Source: Oscillospiraceae bacterium
GTDB taxonomy: Bacteria; Bacillota; Clostridia; Oscillospirales; Ruminococcaceae
Direction: 5' to 3'
DNA length: 52,933 nt
NCBI GenBank assembly: GCA_022508925.1
Contig: JAFLUF010000006.1
Coordinates: forward strand, 1 to 52,933
The translations under genes were made by a program, and so were the position numbers. Positions 49,295 to 52,933 of the stretch are shown here, in pieces. The notes under the pieces are model-generated. The model saw only the letters and a program-made list of their open reading frames with translations, searched no databases and was not told where the DNA came from. Numbering within the stretch: the stretch's first letter is position 1; each line of letters begins with the position of its first letter.

Positions 49295-49534
49295 TTGGAT
49301 ATTAGCAACATAAATCCTTTTAGCCTTAAATATCCTGATAATTGTTGGAATCAATGCCCTTCAAAAAAGTGTGTAAAGTATTACTTGAGGAAAACAAAAG
49401 ACAAAATTGCATCTATTAGTATTACATTTCATTACATAGATGACTACTACGAAAAGAAAAAAACACAGGCAGTTTATCCAATAAAGATAAAACAAATTAT
49501 ACAGGAGAACTGTTGTGCAGATACGAAGAGTTAG
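49295..49534 (+). CDS. Hypothetical protein, AT-rich module
   Basis: 79 aa; TTG start with AAAGGAG eight nt upstream. MDISNINPFSLKYPDNCWNQCPSKKCVKYY, then a Lys-rich segment with strands. Four of its five Cys are in the two pairs near residues 18-24 and at the C-terminus (CC). It overlaps the following membrane-protein gene by 22 bases. Unknown function. Confidence 0.6.
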   Translation: MDISNINPFSLKYPDNCWNQCPSKKCVKYYLRKTKDKIASISITFHYIDDYYEKKKTQAVYPIKIKQIIQENCCADTKS

Positions 49535-49914
49535 AAAAGGCATCAAAATACTCTTTTTCAATTATATCGTCTGTCTTAACATCATTTATTATCTCTCTTC
49601 TTTTTATTATGCTTCAAACACCAGACGAAAATGGAATATCATATTTTGATATATTAGGTAACTACATTTACAGTGGCGCAGCTTTTTTGTCCACACTTGA
49701 ACCACCTGTTGCGATTATAATCTCATTAATTTATTTATCTATTTTTTGCCTTTTAGTAGGTGTTCTTGCAACAATTATTATATTACCAATAATTATATCT
49801 GAGAAAGTTTATTATCATAATTCTGTTTACAAAAACATTATTGTTCCATATGAAAAATCGGTCATTATTGATACGCTCTCAACATATGACGAACGATATA
49901 AAAACATCGAATAA
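49513..49914 (+). CDS. Small membrane protein, AT-rich module
   Basis: 133 aa; TTG start with AGGAGA four nt upstream. Two or three membrane helices: FSIISSVLTSFIISLLFIML, then PPVAIIISLIYLSIFCLLVGVLATIIILPIII. Both ends are soluble and charged. It overlaps the gene before and lies 20 bp before the integrase. With the upstream lipoprotein it may act in phage exclusion. Confidence 0.72.
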   Translation: MCRYEELEKASKYSFSIISSVLTSFIISLLFIMLQTPDENGISYFDILGNYIYSGAAFLSTLEPPVAIIISLIYLSIFCLLVGVLATIIILPIIISEKVYYHNSVYKNIIVPYEKSVIIDTLSTYDERYKNIE

Positions 49915-49934
49915 GTAGAAGGTGATATGAAATA

Positions 49935-51518
49935 ATGGACAAATACGCAATGTACCTCCGCAAATCCCGTGCCGATCTCGAGGCAGAAGCTCACGGTGAG
50001 GGGGAAACGCTTTCCCGGCACAAAACCGCCTTGCTGGCACTGGCAAAGCGGTTAAATTTAACGGTTTCGGAGATCTATCAAGAGGTCGTATCTGGTGAAA
50101 CGATAGCCGCTCGACCGATGATGCAACGGCTTCTTCAAGAGGTCAGTGAAGGCAAATGGACGGGCGTTGTTGTTATGGAAGTCGAAAGACTAGCCCGCGG
50201 CGACACGATGGATCAGGGGCTTGTTTCGCAGACATTTAAGTACTCCGGGACAAAGATCATCACACCACTCAAGATATACGATCCCTCGAACGAGTTCGAC
50301 GAGGAATATTTCGAGTTCGGTCTGTTCATGAGTCGCCGTGAATATGTCACTACAAACCGCCGACTACAGCGAGGGCGTGCCGCTTCCGCTCGTGAAGGGA
50401 AGTTCGTAGGCAGCATAGCACCATACGGTTACAAGCGCAAAAAAATCGAGAACGACAAGGGCTACACTCTTGAGATCGTTCCCGAACAGGCGGAAGTTAT
50501 TAAATTGATATTTGACTTGTATGTCAACGGAGACGAGCAGAACGGTACCCGCAGACGGCTCGGTATGCAAGCGGTGGCTCACCGACTTAACGAGCTTAAG
50601 ATTCCGCCCATTCGACACGATTATTGGCAAAAGGAATCCATTAAGGACATTATCACTAATCCGACCTATGCCGGGCTGATCCGCTGGGGCTATCGCAAGG
50701 TCAAGAAAACGGTCACGCCGCAGGGAAAGAAGACCTCCCGCCCGATCTCACTTGATGAGAACTGCATTCTTGCGGAAGGGCTTCATGAAGCTATCATTTC
50801 AAGGGATATCTTCGATAAAGCGCAGAAGCTTCTCGCCGAACAGCCGCCGGCGCCGGTAGGATATAAAAGCGAAATAAAAAATCCGCTATGCGGACTGATA
50901 ATCTGTGAAAAATGTGGACGAAAGATGGTTTTTCGACGCGGTACAGACAAAAAGCCCGACTACATCAAATGTCACGCGCGGGAATGTACAATGGTATCCT
51001 CGCCGTATTACTTGGTCGAGGATCGTGTCCTAAAAATATTAAGTGACTGGGCAAACGACTACACCGTAGTTTTAAGGGACATCGGGATAAAGACGAATTC
51101 CAATATTGCAGACTACGAAGCTGTCAGCAACAATCTCACCCAAGAACTTACTGCCCTTGAAAAGCAGCAACGCACCATATACGATCTTGTTGAACGCGGA
51201 ATGTATACCGATGAAGAATTTAAGGAGCGTATTTCGGAAGTAAAAAAGCGAATCGAAGACACCAAAAATGGTTTGAAAAAGCTCGAAGCTGACAAGGCGA
51301 CCTCAGAACTGCGCAGGAAAACCGCTGAAGAGTTCGTTCCGAAAGTAGAGTATATACTTGAGATATACTCTTCCCTGCCCTCTGCGGCCGCTAAAAACGA
51401 GCTTCTGAAAAAGGTGCTCGACCGCGCCGTATATAACAAGGAAAAAAGCGGTGCTTTTAAAGGACACTCTGCGGACGATTTTACCCTGACCGCCTATCCC
51501 AGACTGCCGGAGGACTAA
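49935..51518 (+). CDS. Large serine recombinase (integrase)
   Basis: 527 aa. The resolvase domain has the nucleophile Ser11 (MYLRKSRAD) and VERLARGDTMDQG. It is followed by the 'recombinase' domain (SIAPYGYKRKK..IKDIITNPTYAGLIRWGYRK), a zinc ribbon (CEKCGRKMVF..CHAREC) and a coiled coil (about 395-450). It joins attP to attB in asnB without homology beyond a few bases. It lies 55 bp from the attR core, and in the circular phage it would converge with rtcB on attP. Confidence 0.96.
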   Translation: MDKYAMYLRKSRADLEAEAHGEGETLSRHKTALLALAKRLNLTVSEIYQEVVSGETIAARPMMQRLLQEVSEGKWTGVVVMEVERLARGDTMDQGLVSQTFKYSGTKIITPLKIYDPSNEFDEEYFEFGLFMSRREYVTTNRRLQRGRAASAREGKFVGSIAPYGYKRKKIENDKGYTLEIVPEQAEVIKLIFDLYVNGDEQNGTRRRLGMQAVAHRLNELKIPPIRHDYWQKESIKDIITNPTYAGLIRWGYRKVKKTVTPQGKKTSRPISLDENCILAEGLHEAIISRDIFDKAQKLLAEQPPAPVGYKSEIKNPLCGLIICEKCGRKMVFRRGTDKKPDYIKCHARECTMVSSPYYLVEDRVLKILSDWANDYTVVLRDIGIKTNSNIADYEAVSNNLTQELTALEKQQRTIYDLVERGMYTDEEFKERISEVKKRIEDTKNGLKKLEADKATSELRRKTAEEFVPKVEYILEIYSSLPSAAAKNELLKKVLDRAVYNKEKSGAFKGHSADDFTLTAYPRLPED

Positions 51519-51553
51519 AACAAACCTCGCGAAGCCGCATTATATCAATAGGT

Positions 51554-51577
51554 GTCAACAGACGTGTTCTATTTCAT
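51554..51577. other. attR
   Basis: The phage arm GTCAACAGACGTGTTCT (51554-51570), then ATT, then the core TCAT (51574-51577). Beyond the core is asnB coding sequence for CysAlaAsp. Together with the attL arm it rebuilds an attP of two 17-bp inverted arms (15/17 matching) around 8 bp, whose central dinucleotide is TC/GA within the core. Confidence 0.9.
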
Positions 51578-52700
51578 CGGCGCATTCGCCCGAAAGCGCC
51601 ACGGAATGCGTTTTCTTTATCTCGCGGCAGAACAGGTAAAGCGAGCTGTCAACGTCAGCCATTCCCGGAAGATCGCGCGCGTAGGTAGAATATTCAAGCG
51701 CCTCGGTAAGCGCGGGAGTGTCAAGCTCCACGCCGATGTGGTCTGAATTGATAAACTTCGCCATTTCAAGAACATACGGCGCGTCCTCGTCGGGCTGAAA
51801 CGCGCTTTTGCGGAAGTTCTCGCGGTTGTTCTTATAGTCTATCGAATAGGTCGTAAGCTTTTCGCCGCGGGCTTCAAATTCCTTTGCGGCGATTGCCGAG
51901 ATTATCGAGCTGTCAAGTCCGCCGGACAAAAACGTGCAAAGCGGAACATCGCTTACAAGCTGACGCTTTACCGCGTCGAAGATAAGCTCGCGGGTATGCC
52001 GCGCGGTCTCCTCGAAGTTTTCCTTATGCGGCGCGGCTTTTAAGCTCCAATAGCGCTTTACCCTGAGTCCGTCTTTTGAAAACTCAGCAAAATGCGCCGC
52101 GGGCAGGTCGTCTATATCGCGGAAAACGCCGCTTCCTACGACCTTAGCGGGACCTACCAGCATTATCTGCGCCGCGCCCTCTTCGGTTATCACGGGTTTT
52201 ATTTCGGGGTGGAGCAAAAGGGATTTTATCTCGCTGGCGAATACGACGCCGCCGCTTGTTTTTGCGTAGAACAGCGGCTTTACGCCTATTCTGTCGCGGG
52301 CGAGGAACAGCTTCTGAGTGCGCTTGTTCCATACGGCAAAGGCGAAGATGCCGTTAAACTGCTCAACGCACTTTTCGCCGTACTCCGCGAAGGATTTGAG
52401 CACGACCTCGGTATCCGAATGCCCGAAGAACTCATAGCCTTTTTCGATAAGGCCGCGGCGAAGCTCGTCGGTGTTATACAGCTCGCCGTTGTAGATAAGG
52501 GTGAGATCTCCGAATGACATCGGCTGTTTTCCGTTTTCGGGGTCGATTACGATAAGCCGCCGATGTGCAAATCCTACATTTTCATCGATGTAAAAACCCT
52601 CGGCGTCGGGGCCTCGCGGTGTGAGTGCCGCGCTCATTTTATGCAGCAGTTCTTTGTTAATTCTGTTTTTAAAATCGATTTCTCCTGCGATTCCGCACAT
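51555..52700 (-). pseudogene. asnB: asnB 5' fragment (glutaminase and PP-loop part), truncated by prophage
   Basis: 381 codons from the ATG at 52700 (AAAGGGGA upstream). MCGIAGEIDF places the catalytic Cys2 of the Ntn glutaminase domain (about 1-205). The synthetase domain follows, with PP-loop LSGGLDSS near 245-252. Native sequence ends at SGECADE; Ile-Glu-His-Val-Cys and the stop come from phage DNA. If made, the product could still hydrolyse glutamine but not form asparagine. An extended frame from 52769 is not favoured because the cysteine must follow the start Met. Confidence 0.95.
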
Positions 52701-52743
52701 GATATGATCCCCTTTCGTGTCAGATGTCAGAAGTAAGTTGTGA

Positions 52744-52933
52744 GCCGACAACATATCGCTTACAACCACAAAGGTCTACAAAAAGTTTTTGAAGGATTCC
52801 AAAGGGGACTTTTTACAAAAAGTCCCCTTTGGTCGCGCCGAAGGCGCGAAACTGCGCCAGCTTAGCGCACCGGATAAAAAGCCTGCGGCTTTTTATCCAT
52901 GGGTGTGGGGAAAACAAGAGTTTTCCCCACATT
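52744..52933 (-). repeat. Dispersed multi-hairpin repeat, copy 2 (inverted)
   Basis: On the minus strand it reads like 203-388: a GGGGAAAAC hairpin, the GGATAAAAAGCC hairpin, a GCGCC-TTC-GGCGC element, an AAAGGGGACTTTTT / AAAAAGTCCCCTTT hairpin, and the GTTGTCGGC end. It reaches the window edge and may continue. It ends about 43 bp before the asnB start. Confidence 0.75.

Larger units (their letters stand above)
5182..51577. mobile_element. Complete temperate prophage (lambda-like head, P2-like contractile tail) integrated in asnB
   Basis: It is bounded by a 4-bp identity (TCAT, 5182-5185 and 51574-51577), about 46,392 bp from core to core. It carries integrase, repressor/Cro switch, replication, late regulator, terminase, portal, protease, capsid, sheath, tube, tape measure, baseplate, fibre, holin and endolysin genes. 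I see no broken structural gene, so it looks capable of induction. One small decayed accessory region is present at 34286-34570. Confidence 0.95.

Noticed and set aside
1-52933. CRISPR array
   Set aside because: No regularly spaced direct repeats; the 9-bp boxes before terS and terL are contiguous and too short.

Overview
The window looks like a chromosomal segment of a Clostridia-type Firmicute, probably an Oscillospiraceae/Ruminococcaceae gut bacterium. This is inferred from strong AGGAGG-type ribosome sites, consensus TTGACA-17-TATAAT promoters, the host gene set and the phage gene families; no marker gene fixes the species. A complete temperate phage genome of about 46.4 kb (5182-51577) sits inside the host asparagine synthetase gene asnB, which is split between the two ends of the window.

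Host DNA, left (1-5185): a hairpin-rich intergenic repeat, ysxC (ribosome-assembly GTPase), an operon of a glutathione peroxidase, a TSCPD protein and a flavodoxin, an unknown protein on the minus strand, a TPR/DUF1266 protein, and the 3' third of asnB. Host DNA, right (51574-52933): the 5' two thirds of asnB and a second copy of the same repeat family, inverted. Joining the asnB fragments at a 4-bp identity (TCAT on the plus strand) restores a 607-codon frame, so exact excision should repair the gene. The reverse join gives an attP that is an imperfect palindrome, as expected for the large serine integrase beside attR.

Prophage, read mainly on the minus strand from right to left. (1) Lysogeny module on the plus strand, 47470-51518: repressor, ImmA-type protease, an AT-rich lipoprotein/membrane-protein module, serine integrase. 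(2) Early region, 47302-38177: Cro-like regulator, small accessory proteins, a plasmid-like replication block (HUH Rep, PcfK-like, PcfJ-like) with a leader ORF and a probable antisense RNA, a DUF3102-like coiled-coil protein, ASCH/PUA-like proteins. (3) Middle region, 38175-32087: two tyrosine recombinases around a methyltransferase-like protein, a SANT/Myb-like protein, a decayed methyltransferase/radical-SAM remnant, small zinc-ribbon proteins and a DUF1492/ArpU-like late regulator. (4) Late region, 31886-6529: lambda-like packaging and head genes joined to a P2-like contractile tail, then XhlA-like protein, holin and CHAP endolysin. The virion would be a myovirus. (5) An rtcB RNA-ligase gene with its own consensus promoter lies just inside attL.

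Main non-gene signals: matching late promoters before terS and terL with 9-bp-period CGGGACA boxes; a -1 frameshift site (T TTT TTA) in the tail chaperone gene; a strongly structured 296-nt candidate RNA before a VRR-NUC gene that is inserted in the head operon; a candidate counter-transcribed RNA plus coupled leader peptide before rep; and three copies of a 20-bp palindrome scattered over the prophage. All calls come from reading the sequence only; no database search was run.
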